DNA from: Gnetum montanum
Taxonomy: Eukaryota > Streptophyta > Gnetopsida > Gnetales > Gnetaceae
DNA: 33,702 nucleotides
Assembly: GCA_015680685.1 (NCBI GenBank)
Contig: MNCI01002335.1
Span: forward strand, 60,151-93,852
Direction: 5' to 3'
The notes beneath the pieces were generated by a model. That model did not search any database. It was not told the DNA's origin and worked only from the letters and a program-made list of their open reading frames with translations. Below are positions 10,866 through 21,935 of this stretch, in pieces. Position 1 is the stretch's first letter. Each line of letters begins with the position of its first letter. The translations under genes were made by a program, and so were the position numbers.

Positions 10866-10955
10866 CGGGACGCGATATTGCGTGGGATGCGATATCGCTG
10901 CGGACACGATATCGCGTACGCAATATCGCGGCCCATGTAATATCGCATCCCATCA
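10866..10955. promoter_or_regulatory. Cluster of GCGATATCGC-type palindromes in LTR C U3
   Basis: About five copies of [GC]GATAT[TC]GC-type units are packed upstream of the TATA box in transcription direction. LTRs A and B have about three (3441-3493, 9640-9692). Spacing is roughly 16-20 bp. Confidence 0.5.
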
Positions 10956-10974
10956 TACCCCCATGACTGAATGA
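10956..10974 (-). other. Polypurine tract region of element 2
   Basis: The minus strand reads CATTCAGTCATGGGGGTA next to the LTR, the homologue of 3494-3511. Confidence 0.6.
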
Positions 10975-12032
10975 AAACTTGTCCTCGAGTTCTTTACAAT
11001 GATATCAGGTAGGTATGGAATTATTGAGGGAATGGAACTAATGGGATGACATGTGAACAGATCATTATTACAAGACTTGACAACACTGGTGTTCATGACA
11101 ACAAGGGTGAACACCTTATTACATTGACATCAGGCCACAGTTGGCAGCTGAGAGAAAAGAGGAGAGAGAAGAGAAGAAGAGAGAAGAGGTCTTGTTGCTG
11201 CCAATGCCCAGATTGTGTCTTTCGTTGTCCATCTGTTAGCACATCATCAATCCTGCTCCTTGCATAGCTACTTCAACACTACTCCATTCCATGTGCTTCC
11301 TCCAAATTCGGTCCGTTGTTGTATGATCGTCATTTGCATACACAACGCAGTCTTATATTAGCAAGGGTAAATAAATTGCAATGTGGTTATACCTTGCTTT
11401 GGTGTAAGTCCATTGGCTGGGTTGTAGTATGGCTGATACGGATATGGGAATATATAAGTGATGACTACCAAAGGTGTAGGGGTTAGGAAGAAAAACAAAA
11501 AATTTCAAGGCTTAGGAGAAAAATCGAAAAATCAAGCCCCGTACCCCCATGACTAATCGCGAACCTCCAGGAGCATTAGAATGGAGAAAGAAAAGGAGTA
11601 AGAAAAAGAAATAAAAATGGACAACGAGGACATCGATAGAAGAGATATCAAGATGGAAATGAACAAAATAAAATCAATTGCAAAATGTTAAGGGAAAGAA
11701 TTTAACTAAGGCTCCAAATAGGAATNCCAACCACATCCAGTGACTTCGCATCAATACACTTAGTCAAACCATCCACTGGAGTAACAAGAATGCATCTCCA
11801 AAAGCCACCACCATTTCGACAAAACATAGGAGAGAATGGGAAGCAAGAAGGGCCTTAGTTATAGGGAACACATTGGTTCCATAACTAGTGCTTGTAGCCC
11901 AAAGTTATTTCATCTAAGGGGTGTGCTTTGAATCCTCACTTTTTTTTCTTTTTATTTTGTGTTTTGTATTTTTATGTGTGGGGACCACACCATACAAAGA
12001 CTTCTTATTTTTATTGTCTCAGCTTCTGAAGA
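10975..12032. other. Element 2 3' non-coding region with one collapsed gap
   Basis: This aligns with 3512-4860 of element 1. At the single N (11726) the alignment jumps from the equivalent of 4244 to about 4557, so roughly 310 bp is missing at this join. No protein is recognised. Confidence 0.6.
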
Positions 12033-12173
12033 ATGGGTAATCATCAGAATGGCAAGAAAACTCAAGAAGAAAACATCCAAGCACCCAAGCGAACGGCCAA
12101 CACAAATGCATCAAGTTCCCTTGAAGTCACACCCTTTTCAAACCTTGAGTCCTTCCTTAGTTTGAGAAGTACC
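12033..12173 (+). CDS. Small conserved ORF antisense to gag, element 2 (cut by gap)
   Basis: It starts MGNHQNGKKTQEENIQAPKR and runs 47 codons in frame into the assembly gap at 12174. It differs from the element 1 copy (4861-5019) by a handful of substitutions with no frame change across the shared part. An upstream T-rich tract and CTCAG at about 12016-12022 resemble a 3' splice site. It lies on the strand opposite gag. Function unknown; the C-terminus cannot be seen. Confidence 0.4.
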
Positions 12174-13172
12174 NNNNNNNNNNNNNNNNNNNNNNNNNNN
12201 NNNNNNNNNNNNNNNNNNNNNNNNNNNNNNNNNNNNNNNNNNNNNNNNNNNNNNNNNNNNNNNNNNNNNNNNNNNNNNNNNNNNNNNNNNNNNNNNNNNN
12301 NNNNNNNNNNNNNNNNNNNNNNNNNNNNNNNNNNNNNNNNNNNNNNNNNNNNNNNNNNNNNNNNNNNNNNNNNNNNNNNNNNNNNNNNNNNNNNNNNNNN
12401 NNNNNNNNNNNNNNNNNNNNNNNNNNNNNNNNNNNNNNNNNNNNNNNNNNNNNNNNNNNNNNNNNNNNNNNNNNNNNNNNNNNNNNNNNNNNNNNNNNNN
12501 NNNNNNNNNNNNNNNNNNNNNNNNNNNNNNNNNNNNNNNNNNNNNNNNNNNNNNNNNNNNNNNNNNNNNNNNNNNNNNNNNNNNNNNNNNNNNNNNNNNN
12601 NNNNNNNNNNNNNNNNNNNNNNNNNNNNNNNNNNNNNNNNNNNNNNNNNNNNNNNNNNNNNNNNNNNNNNNNNNNNNNNNNNNNNNNNNNNNNNNNNNNN
12701 NNNNNNNNNNNNNNNNNNNNNNNNNNNNNNNNNNNNNNNNNNNNNNNNNNNNNNNNNNNNNNNNNNNNNNNNNNNNNNNNNNNNNNNNNNNNNNNNNNNN
12801 NNNNNNNNNNNNNNNNNNNNNNNNNNNNNNNNNNNNNNNNNNNNNNNNNNNNNNNNNNNNNNNNNNNNNNNNNNNNNNNNNNNNNNNNNNNNNNNNNNNN
12901 NNNNNNNNNNNNNNNNNNNNNNNNNNNNNNNNNNNNNNNNNNNNNNNNNNNNNNNNNNNNNNNNNNNNNNNNNNNNNNNNNNNNNNNNNNNNNNNNNNNN
13001 NNNNNNNNNNNNNNNNNNNNNNNNNNNNNNNNNNNNNNNNNNNNNNNNNNNNNNNNNNNNNNNNNNNNNNNNNNNNNNNNNNNNNNNNNNNNNNNNNNNN
13101 NNNNNNNNNNNNNNNNNNNNNNNNNNNNNNNNNNNNNNNNNNNNNNNNNNNNNNNNNNNNNNNNNNNNNNNN
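12174..13172. other. Assembly gap (999 N)
   Basis: A run of N. By alignment with element 1 it should contain the retropepsin C-terminus and the spacer up to the antisense ORF. Any translation through it is meaningless. Confidence 0.99.
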
Positions 13173-15706
13173 ATGGCCTTCCCATTATAATTGGGAAGTT
13201 CCCTTCGTTGCTGTTCACTTCAATCACCAGAAAGTCAGTTGGGTAGGACCAACCACACACAATGGTAATAATGTCCTCCACCAATCCCAAGGGGATGGTG
13301 ATGGACCGGTCTGCCAGCTCTAGTTGAATGTTGCTCTTCTTAAGTTGGGGCAGGTTCCAGGCGTGATACATCTTTTGTGAAATTAAGTTGACTCCGAAAC
13401 CTGAGTCAAGAAGAGCCCTATGTGGTTCATTTCTGGTGATCTGTAGATAAACTAAGGGACTCTCAGGGTCAGTTAGTTTCTTGGGAAGGTGGCCTACCTT
13501 GATCCATTCAGTTACAGTATGTGTTAACATAACCGTATGCGTTACACCCTATTGGACTGAAGGGTGCTCCGAAGTTTTAGATGACGGAGGCGTGTACATG
13601 GCCTCAACCGCTTGTTGTTGCGAGAGTTTGTCTGGGCTTTTGGTTCTGAAGTAAGGTCTTCTCTTTTTACAGTTGTCAGAACCAACAGCATGTTGGATAT
13701 TTACAGCTCTCGCAGCGTGATGTTGCTGCAGTTGAGGAGGAAGTTCCCCTTGCATTGTTGGAGCAGGAGGTGTTATGGGAACTACTTGTGATGGAAGAGG
13801 TGCGGATGAATTAGGAGGATGGTGTGGGTTTGGAGTGCCTCCCGGAGGAGAAGGAGTCCTTTAGAAGTACTCCCAAACTTGGTAGTAACAGTTGGGAGTT
13901 GCATGACTCATAGAGTCACTTGGAGAAACTAGCTGCTGCACATAATAACTATAAGGATCGGGCTGCCGGTAAGGGTACTGTTGTGTTGGCGGTGGAATCC
14001 CCCATGACTATGGGTATTGCCACTGCTGATGCTGTCCGATGGGTTGTGGAGGCGTTCCACTTGGATAATACGTTACGGGTTGGTGGAACTGCCTTGGGTT
14101 ATCTTGTAGATAAGGTAACCTTCGGGGTGTTTGCCGTTGGTTGAGTCTTGGATTTAGTGCATACACCCCAAACTCCTATAGATGTGAGATAATGGGGCAA
14201 CATCCCTTAGGATGTTCATAGTAGCAAACCCCACATCCACTATCATTGTTTGAATCAAAGTCCTCAACCACATCAGAGTTAGTGATTTTTCCCTTACCCT
14301 TGTTATGTGTAGGGCCTAAATCTCTCCAACTTTTCTTACCTTTGTCACTACTTTGTTCTACCTTAGACTCTTCTACAATTTTCAAGACTGTTTCAATTCT
14401 TGAGTCTAAGGAATCCCACATTTGGTCTACTTTGGCCAATACCTCCGTTGTTAACTTCTGGATCGGAAAAGTTTTCCGATTCACCAACTATCCTCTTCAT
14501 CACAAAATTTCACTCTCTTCTTTCGAAGGGAGGGATCACGGTTGTACTCCTCCGCACTTTCCCTTTTGCATAGCTCACCTTCTTCATTTGCTACTTTCTC
14601 CAACAAACTTTCAACTTCATGGGCTCTAAGCTAGGAAAGCTTCCCTTGGGCATAAGTCCCAAGAGTCCTTCTCGTTTCATTCCTTAGCACATCCACGATG
14701 TGGCGAAGTTGATCCCGTTTAGCGTACCCATGGCCCGGGCAATGATGTAACAATGTGTAGTAGCAGGCCATGGTAGCATCCAAGGGTTCGTGTATACCTT
14801 GCTTCTAGCCTTGGATCTACTTATGCAAATTGGACACTTTGGAGTATGTTTGATACTTTTCGTTGAACAGTTCTAGCATCATACTCCACCTCCTGATGGT
14901 TTCTGGTTCTAAGGACCAGTACCAGCTCTCTGCTTCCTTGATGAGTGTCCTTGGGAACAACTTGAGTTTTTGCCATTCACTGTCTATATTTTGCAAGGCA
15001 CAGGCATCGTGGAATGCCTGCAAATGATTTTGCAGATCAGCATTGTATCCCCCTTGAAATCGTGGGATATTGTTCGTGTCTAATCGTTTGATCCGACTAT
15101 CCTTTAAGTGCCTTGTGGGAATCCTAACTGCCTCTGTGATGTCTAGCATACTTCGGGCTATGAGTAGGGGCTCGTCATGATCATCTCTATCATGACGTCT
15201 ATGATGTCTTTGTGGTTCCCTACTCTCCCTACGTCTTTGCGGTTGTCCCCTCTCTTGACTTTCCTGTCAAGGTCTTTCATCTCCTTTATTTTTATCCTCT
15301 CCTTTATGTTCATGGTGGTTGCACCCAGATGTGGAAGGAGAGGGTGAGTGATGTGAAGAAGGGGAAGAATAAGGGGAACCATTACCATGACGATGTGTCT
15401 TGCCTTCTCTTCGGCTACTACAGCCCCAATCGTTGTGACGATCAAAGCGCTCATCCTTAGCATGAGTGGTTGTTCCCTCTGTGAACAGTTGGTGTTCATG
15501 GGCATCAGAACCAGGGATGTGTATCATTGATCATAGGTTCTGATACTCATCCTCCTCACCATCGTTAGGAGGGGGAACATCGTTGGTTAAAGAACCCATG
15601 ATAAGGGGTCCCTCATCTCCTATTTCTCTAAGGAAGGGCAGGGCTTTGCCCTTCAGAAAGGTATGTTGACTCTCCTGCCTTAAGTCCCGAATACGTTGGG
15701 CATCTG
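13173..15706 (-). pseudogene. gag-pro: gag (3' part) and protease of element 2
   Basis: This is the downstream portion of the polyprotein, continuing from 33260 before element 3 landed. It includes an S/P-rich basic linker (about 15400-15300), the gag core with LKLFPRTLIKEAESWYWSLE near 14970-14910, a charged region (about 14490-14180) with the Cys-containing CGVCYYEHPKGCCPII, and a Pro/Gln-rich stretch. The retropepsin (13530 to the gap) has the intact catalytic ALLDSGFGVNLIS and FPIIMGRP. The last gag segment (13755-13549) and protease share a frame, separated by one stop at 13546-13548, so gag and protease were one ORF. At least one frameshift lies between 14817 and 14487. Comparison with element 1 shows which stops there are new. 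Confidence 0.8.
15702..15706. repeat. Target-site duplication of element 3, left copy
   Basis: ATCTG precedes the LTR; the right copy at 33260-33264 is ATCTA, one base different. The uninterrupted paralogous site in element 1 (8434-8446, CACTTCTATGGG) confirms the insertion point. Confidence 0.8.
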
Positions 15707-16361
15707 TGAAACACCATGAAAATTGCGAGTCGGCCTCAGGCAAAGATTCGCGATTCAAGCAAGAATACATGACCGAATTCTAGAAGGGAGAACAAGGCAG
15801 AGTAAGGTAAAGAGATGCGTAGCATCAAGTCTTCGATTTCCTTTGCAGATTTCCAACATCACTATGTTTTATCTTTGTACGCTATCTCACGCGACATAGC
15901 ATAATGACGCTTAGCGTGATTCTGTTCAACATAGTCTAGTATCAGAAGGCAACTTACTTCGGGATCTAGAGAGGCTTAAGCAGCGTAATATGCGACTTAT
16001 CATATATTTTGCTAAGTCTTTTGTCCAAGGCCGAGTTTACGCTCTGTTACGCACCGCAGTGTAATGAGCTTCGAAAAAGTCAAAGAAAGTCCAGAAGAAG
16101 TGCAACAGATCCACTCTTTTTCCTTTTCTTGTGGACAGATCACCTTACGCTTGTTACGCAATGCAGCGTATCTCAGCGTAATGCATCAGCAAGCTAATCG
16201 TCTTTTACGCTTCACTACGCTTGGCGGCGTAAGCGAGTGTAAAACAGCTTGAATCCATTGTTTTCATGCTTTGTTATGCTCTTGCATGCGATGCAACGCG
16301 AATGAGCGTAATGTAGCCCAAAGTCAGCTGAGAAATGTCCAACGCACATCTGTTATTCATG

Positions 16362-16391
16362 CGCACAATACCCAAATGAGCGTATTGTGCG
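16362..16391. promoter_or_regulatory. Inverted repeat in 5' LTR U3
   Basis: Arms CGCACAATACCC and GCGTATTGTGCG surround AAATGA. One arm base is mismatched; in the 3' LTR (32336-32365) the 12-bp arms are perfect. It lies about 100 bp upstream of the TATA box. Confidence 0.6.
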
Positions 16392-16448
16392 TGATCATAA
16401 AGTTCAACACAAAGCTGGTTAGGTCAACGGCATTTCGAAAGGTTTGAA

Positions 16449-16500
16449 ACACGTGTCATCATGGCCAGACCTTCTCCACACGTCGTCAAACCTATAAATA
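16449..16500 (+). promoter_or_regulatory. Element 3 core promoter (G-box and TATA box)
   Basis: ACACGTGTCA is followed about 40 bp later by CCTATAAATAC (TATA at 16492-16500). Both are conserved in the 3' LTR (about 32422-32473). The transcript start, and so the start of R, is expected near 16525-16535. Confidence 0.65.
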
Positions 16501-17289
16501 CTTCAGTTAGTGAAAACATACGAAGAGACAGATAAAAAGAACACAGAGACAAAAAAAAGAAGAGAGAGCAGCACTTTGGCAACTTTTGACAGCATCACCT
16601 TCTAACAGAGACAGAGCATATTTTGTTTGAGCATTGACAGCAGGAGCGATTACCCCTTTGGCGAAGACACAACTTTCTCCATTGGTGATCGTCGACAGTT
16701 TCGAGCAAAGACTACCTAAGGCAAAAGGAGCAGATCAGAGATCAAGAGATCATCTGGTGTGCTTTGTGAGTTTCTATTGGTCAAAAGTAGTTGATCAATA
16801 GATGTTAGAACTTGACCTTCCTTGCATCCCGTCTCTGGCCTACGAGGTAGATCGGACTCCATTCTGTATTTCTGCTTAGACAGTTTTCCTTGTTATTTTG
16901 TGTCTGCTTCACACAAGGCAATCGGGGTCTCCCCAGTGTAACGTGATATACCAAATATTCATTTTTTGGGTCAAAGCCATAGATCTTGAAAGCATGTGTT
17001 TCTCTCGCATCTGATTCTCTTTACCGTGTTAGCGTTATCGTCGTTATAATTCATCTGCATCGTTTTTCTCTCATTTTGCGATCCATCAAATCAAATTGTT
17101 CCACGCAACATCCATAATCTCCATCGGTTTACTGATTAGTAAGTCCCTATCTGATCGACAAGACCGTTCAGGGCGCCGTGGATTCGTTTTTCCAGCATAG
17201 CCCTTGCACGGATCCGTGGTCAAAACTGTGTACACGGAGTTTTGTTTGGTATTTTCCAGCTGCCGACATTTTCCATCGTTACAGTTTTC

Positions 17290-17307
17290 TGGTGCTAGAA
17301 GGAGGGC
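17290..17307 (+). other. Probable primer-binding site of element 3
   Basis: TGGTGCTAGAAGGAGGGC starts six bases after the LTR. It has the TGG start required to pair with a tRNA CCA end. I could not identify the tRNA with confidence. Confidence 0.5.
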
Positions 17308-17525
17308 TTAGGCTCCAATCCATATTTTTCGGGTAGCCCTGTTAGCGATTTATACCCAAAACCATAAATGTAATACCTCTAGGGAAGTTTACGGTAAATC
17401 ATGTGGTGTAGATCGGTCACAGGAATGATTCCCTTGGAATCCTACAGGGCAGAAAGCCTATTTGCGATCTTTTTGTCAGCCACTTATTAGATCCCGTCAT
17501 TTGTCACAGCTAATCCACTTGATCA
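17308..17525 (+). other. Element 3 leader
   Basis: Untranslated sequence between the primer site and the gag start. There is no room for the extra ORF that canonical Ogre elements carry upstream of gag. Confidence 0.6.
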
Positions 17526-20419
17526 ATGGATTCCGTATACACAACCACAACCGCCATGGTCACCGCTGATGTGGGTACTGCATCTGTGAACCCTATCGCT
17601 GTCACCAGGCCAACTGCTGGTGCAGCAGGACCGCAGGGACCATCGCGTAGGTCATTGAGACTGCAGGGCAAAGACCCTGTTTTCACGGTCGTGACCCCTG
17701 AAGAATACAACTTCATCTGCGTTAAGATCCAGGCAAAGCTTGCCCTTAGCCGAGCCGAGATCGAAGCAAAAAGAAACTTTGAGATGATTCATCGAGGAGG
17801 TCACGATTTAACCCCAACAACTTATGACATCATTCCTTTGACCAAACATCAACATGAAATTATAACACAGTTGTTCATGGCAAGGGCCAGGCTTCACGGG
17901 CTACGCTGGAGCCCCAGAATGAGGAGGAGGAAGAGGATGAATTCGTAGCCCAGTCTGAACATTCGTTCCATACTCTGAGCCCCCACATGTACATAAATCC
18001 CCTATTTCCCTTCAACGGAGAGGCCGCTCCTCTTGACCCAGCCATGCCCACACAGACCCACTTCCCTATCATTCCACAAGCCACTGCACAGCCATCTGGG
18101 CTGCAAATGCAAATACCTCACAACAACATGGGGGCGGTTTCATCACCACGTGTGCTCAGCATTCTGTCGGTGGTTCCAGCGACCACCGCGCCCCATTTCA
18201 TCCCGCAGATCCAACCACAAACCATGTCCACAACTCATCCGATGCAGACCTTATCGCTGCCGCCCCCTCCAACCCAATAGATCACCGCCGTCGTGCGGCC
18301 ACAGATACCTATCCAATAGCCTACCGCGAGTCAGTGGACCTACCCCGTGACACAACACAACCAGTCTGCGTTGTAGGGTGTGCAACCCTCGGTGGCACCT
18401 GCAACGCATATTCCGCAAGTGAACCCGCAATATCCCTATCCTTATCCTGTGCAGCTGGCAGTGGCTAATATTTCTTCCCAAACCGGTGGATGGTGGTCTT
18501 CACAGGCATCCCTGCTTGCAGGGATCCCCACCCCACCATCTACTGGCCAGACCATCCCATCATTTCCACCACATGGCCCTGCTTTCCCAGGTCAGCCCCC
18601 TGCTCCTTCTGCACAGACACCTCCAGCAATAGGTCTGGACCAAGCCTTTCTACTTATTCAAACCCTCACCGAGGAGGTTAGGCGTCTTAAGGCCGCTAGC
18701 TCAGACACTGTACAGATCATGGACTTTTACCAAGATGATCCCATTAGTCAGGCGGTCCCCATGTTGACGTTGCCACCTAGGATGTCCTTACCCCATTTTA
18801 CCAAGTATAATGGGGAGGGGGATCCTAACGCTCACTTGGTCACCTTTAGATCCGAATCCTTGTTGCTGCAACAATGGCCTCACACAATTATCCGCGTCTT
18901 TGCTATGTCTTTGACAGGGAAAGCTCTAGATTGGTATCGGGCCCTCCCACACTCTTCCATTTTAACCTTGGAAGAGCTTCTGACACAATTTGTGACTCTC
19001 TTTAAATACAACTTAAAGCCGGAAGTCATGTTAGATCAACTTATGGGAGTGAAACAAGATCCTCTCGAACCGGTCCAGAAGTTCATACAGCACTGGAATA
19101 CTACTTTGAATGAAATACGTGAGCCAATCGCAGACTCACATTTACTGGCCATCTTCAAAGGAGCAGTCAATGACTTTATCAAGTCAAAGCTGTATTATCT
19201 TTTCCCCAACTCTTTACATCAGGCCTTCGCTCAAATTAGAAGCATCCAAGATGCTGCGAAGGCCAGCAAAGACCCGGTGTATGTCGCCTACAAAAACGCA
19301 CACAACAAGGCTAAGGATAAAGGCAAGACAATGACAACGATAGTGGCTGCACTAGCTGAAGGCGCAAAGAACAAGAACAAGAAGGCACCTACCGCGCCTC
19401 CTGAGACCACGGCCAGTGCAGGTAGCACTAGCCAGGACACAGCTACCCCTGAAGGCTCCCCCCAGCCAAAATCAAACTTTGAGCGTAAAGATCGTTCAAA
19501 GTATACAGCCCTGCCTGTAAAACATTTAGAACTGTTGAAACAATTGTTAGGGGCCGGATACATGCAACCCAAAAGGATATCCGAAGAAGCTCTGAAGCGT
19601 CACAGACGTCATTGTGAACTGCTGAAGAACCCTTCTCTAGCCCTACCTAATGAACCACCAGTTCCGAGATCTTTCAGGCTGGACCGTCTCTGTGACTACC
19701 ACCAACTGTGTGGTCACAACACAGATTACTACTAGGCGTTGAAAGACAATATTCAACGCATGATCGACGATGGTCATTTAAAATTAGACGGCAGTAATCC
19801 AACACGTCCGAAAAACCAAGCGTTGCACATGTATAAGGATCCGCTGAACGCAAACGACACACCTTCCACGATCAGCGTAGTGAGTACGGATGGTGAGAGG
19901 AAAGTACTACCCAAATAACCATTTGTTTTACGTGTACCTACCAACTCACCAAGGGGGGCAAACCTTTCATCAGCAGCCAATGGTGTCTCGAGGCCACCTT
20001 TCATTATACGGGCACCATCGCAGAATACCACTTAGCCACACAGTAACAGACAAGCCGCGGCTTTGTCTGCGCCCATGCCTAGGGCACCCTTCATCATTAG
20101 GATGCCAAAACCACCGGCTGCTCCTCTCACGCAGGGGCAAACCTCTAACCAAAATTGTCAACCATCACCTAATAAGCGAAAGGGAGAAGACACCTCTGTT
20201 AACGTGACAAAAGATCATTTTACGCTTGGCTTCCCTAAGCCTAGGCCCTTGGCCTCTGTGCCTTCGCCTGTACCTCAGAAACAGAATAAAGGTGCGGAAA
20301 TGCAGCCATCTCCTCATGGCAAGGGAAAGAACAACCCCCCAACTGACACCGTTCCACCTCGGGAGATTCGTCTCTTGGGCCGAATGGAAGAGGACAAGGG
20401 AGATAAACAACCCAGCTAG
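17526..20419 (+). pseudogene. gag: gag of element 3 (frameshifted and with stops)
   Basis: It starts MDSVYTTTTAMVTADV. The N-terminal part (to about 17900) includes RRSLRLQGKDP. A frameshift near 17895-17940 moves the frame into an acidic run, then a Pro/Gln-rich region with three TAG codons (18278, 18317, 18374), each probably an old CAG. The conserved gag core lies about 18720-19250, with LPHFTKYNGEGDP, MSLTGKALDWYRALP and EEL...F...F. A Lys/Ala-rich linker follows. A Cys/His motif CDYHQLCGHNTDYY (about 19685-19730) resembles the Tat gag C.YH...GH.T..C..L pattern, but its last Cys is gone and a TAG at 19733-19735 follows directly. The rest runs through a Pro/Lys-rich tail to 20419. Gag would build the particle that carries the RNA. 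The family is secure; the protein is dead. Confidence 0.8.
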
Positions 20420-21320
20420 AGAAGGACCTCCTCGACGCGTTTACACAGGTCAAACAGGCTCTCAAACAAAAAATACAATACTGAGCCTCTATGACCTGCT
20501 TATGACATCCCAGGAACACCGTGAGGCTATGGTTCGCATGCTTACATCCATATCTGTGGATGAAAGCTTGCCAGCGGAGGAGGAAGCGATACATGCTGTC
20601 ATGTTTCCTTCCGAAGCTGAGTAATCTAGGTCTACCTCGCTGACCTTTCATGACGAGTCTATCAAAGACGATCCTGAGAAAGGTCAGGCGACAACTGAAC
20701 CCATGTTCATCACCATTCGGGTCGGTCAATACCGAATCCGGAGAGTACATGTGGACGACAGCGCAACTGCAAATGTCATTCCTTATCCCATCATGGATAG
20801 GTTGGGTCTGGTCGACTAGATCACTCCCACGACGACAACTTGCGTAAAATCGTTCAATGGGGCAAGGGTTCAGGTCAAAGGGATGGTCCGTATCGAGTTT
20901 GTGGCAGGGAATCAATTCCCAACGGATGCCACATTCTTAGTCGTCAAGGAGATGTCTGGCTTCAACTTGATCCTAGGGAGGTGCTAGTTAGCCCAGCTGA
21001 GGGCAGTTTCATCACTGATACACCAAGAGATACACCTACCCTACGCTGGAGGGGAGGTTGTAATACGCGGTGATGAAATCACCCCCAGGACTATCAACAA
21101 CATTGAAGAAGAACGGGGTTTGGAGATAGAAACATCGGATGATTAAACCTATCCCCAAATCCCTCAGCAAATCGACACTAATGATGACAGTCTAGCCTGG
21201 GCCAACCTGCCATTTCAGGATGGCGGCGTAGAGGAGTTAGATCGTAAATTCCCCCGCCCTTACACAACACTCAACATGAAGGCCATTAAGAGACAACTGA
21301 GGATTGATGGTTGAAGAATG
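20420..21320 (+). pseudogene. pro: Retropepsin of element 3
   Basis: The reading frame changes by one relative to gag near 20400-20430, which could be decay or a real gag-pro frameshift. After REGPPRRVYTGQ and a helical segment, the protease starts near 20700: MFITIRVGQYRIRRVHVDD, then SATANVIP at the active site (about 20754-20784), and later FNLILGR (20961-20981). The family motif around the catalytic Asp usually has Gly after it (D[ST]GA or DGGA); here it is DSAT. A TAG at 20817-20819 interrupts the domain. The frame continues to MKAIKRQLRIDG, one TGA, then RM at 21318-21320, where a splice donor is predicted. It would cut the gag-pol polyprotein. Confidence 0.7.
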
Positions 21321-21547
21321 GTATTTACGCACATTATCATGTTTTTATCAGCTATCGCCGTTTGCATTCAACAGTCTGTTTTTCATTCAATACATATTTA
21401 TGCTATAAAATTTTTTCAATTTTTACGCTTGCCATCTCTTTACGCTATTACATTTCTTTTATGTACGCTATTCATGTTGCTTAATCACTTTAGTCTAATT
21501 ACGCAGAATTGTATACTGTCATCATTTACACTTCCTATATTACGCAA

Positions 21548-21772
21548 ATGGCCCGCAACAGCCTTAAACTAGCCATGGCCCGCAACGACCTTAAACTAGC
21601 CATGGCCCACAACGGCCTTAAACTAGCCAAGGCCCGCAATGGCCTTAAACTAGCTATGGCCTGCAACAGCCTTAAACTAATTTCCAGTTTACACAGACTC
21701 CTATGACGGCTCGCAATGGCCTAAAACTAGTCCCCAGTTTACGCATATGGCCCGCAATGGCCTTAAACTAGC
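21548..21772 (+). repeat. 27-bp minisatellite (array 1)
   Basis: About seven units of ATGGCCCGCAACRRCCTTAAACTAGCC type, the first five in strict 27-bp register, later ones spaced by CCAGTTTACGC-containing pieces. A frame reads through as MARN.LKLA repeats, but this follows from the 27-bp period. It lies just inside the sense intron and downstream of the antisense gene. Confidence 0.85.
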
Positions 21773-21840
21773 TCTTCCATTCCATCGGCATAACTTAGGC
21801 AAAATCCTTAACAATTACGCTTACGCTTTGTAGATAAAAA

Positions 21841-21935
21841 TGTAAAAGACAAAACAAAAACAAATAGCATTTAAAATTGCCACAAAANTGTAAAAGACAA
21901 AACAAAAACAAATAGCATTTAAAATTGCCACAAAA
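21841..21935. repeat. Exact 47-bp direct duplication around a single N
   Basis: Bases 21841-21887 and 21889-21935 are identical and separated by one N at 21888. This is the signature of an unmerged contig overlap, not a biological repeat. Confidence 0.85.

Larger units (their letters stand above)
9945..10955 (-). repeat. Element 2 LTR C (3' LTR)
   Basis: 1011 bp. It shares its first 20 bases and its last bases with the element 1 LTRs but is about 230 bp longer, mainly because of a tandem array at 10365-10605. It carries a TATA box on the minus strand at 10856-10847 and an enlarged cluster of GATATC palindromes (10866-10955). Confidence 0.85.
15707..17283 (+). repeat. Element 3 5' LTR
   Basis: 1577 bp, matching 31681-33259. 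It begins TGAAACACC and ends CGTTACA. It contains a TATA box (16492-16500), a CACGTG box (about 16450), an inverted repeat (16362-16391) and a dense cluster of TTACGC/GCGTAA hexamers. Confidence 0.9.

Noticed and set aside
12033-13530. Long open frames on both strands through 12174-13172
   Set aside because: They are open only because the gap is N; real coding is limited to the flanks.
18380-18680. Pro/Gln-rich plus-strand stretch as a separate host gene
   Set aside because: It is continuous with the gag core and corresponds to the low-complexity N-terminal region of this gag type.
20241-20915. 224-codon minus-strand frame opposite the gag-protease junction
   Set aside because: It lies opposite clear gag/protease coding, has no splice or motif support, and a Cys/His-rich composition typical of antisense shadows.
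21509-21706. Repeat peptide MARN.LKLA
   Set aside because: It follows from a 27-bp DNA period divisible by three in a non-coding array.
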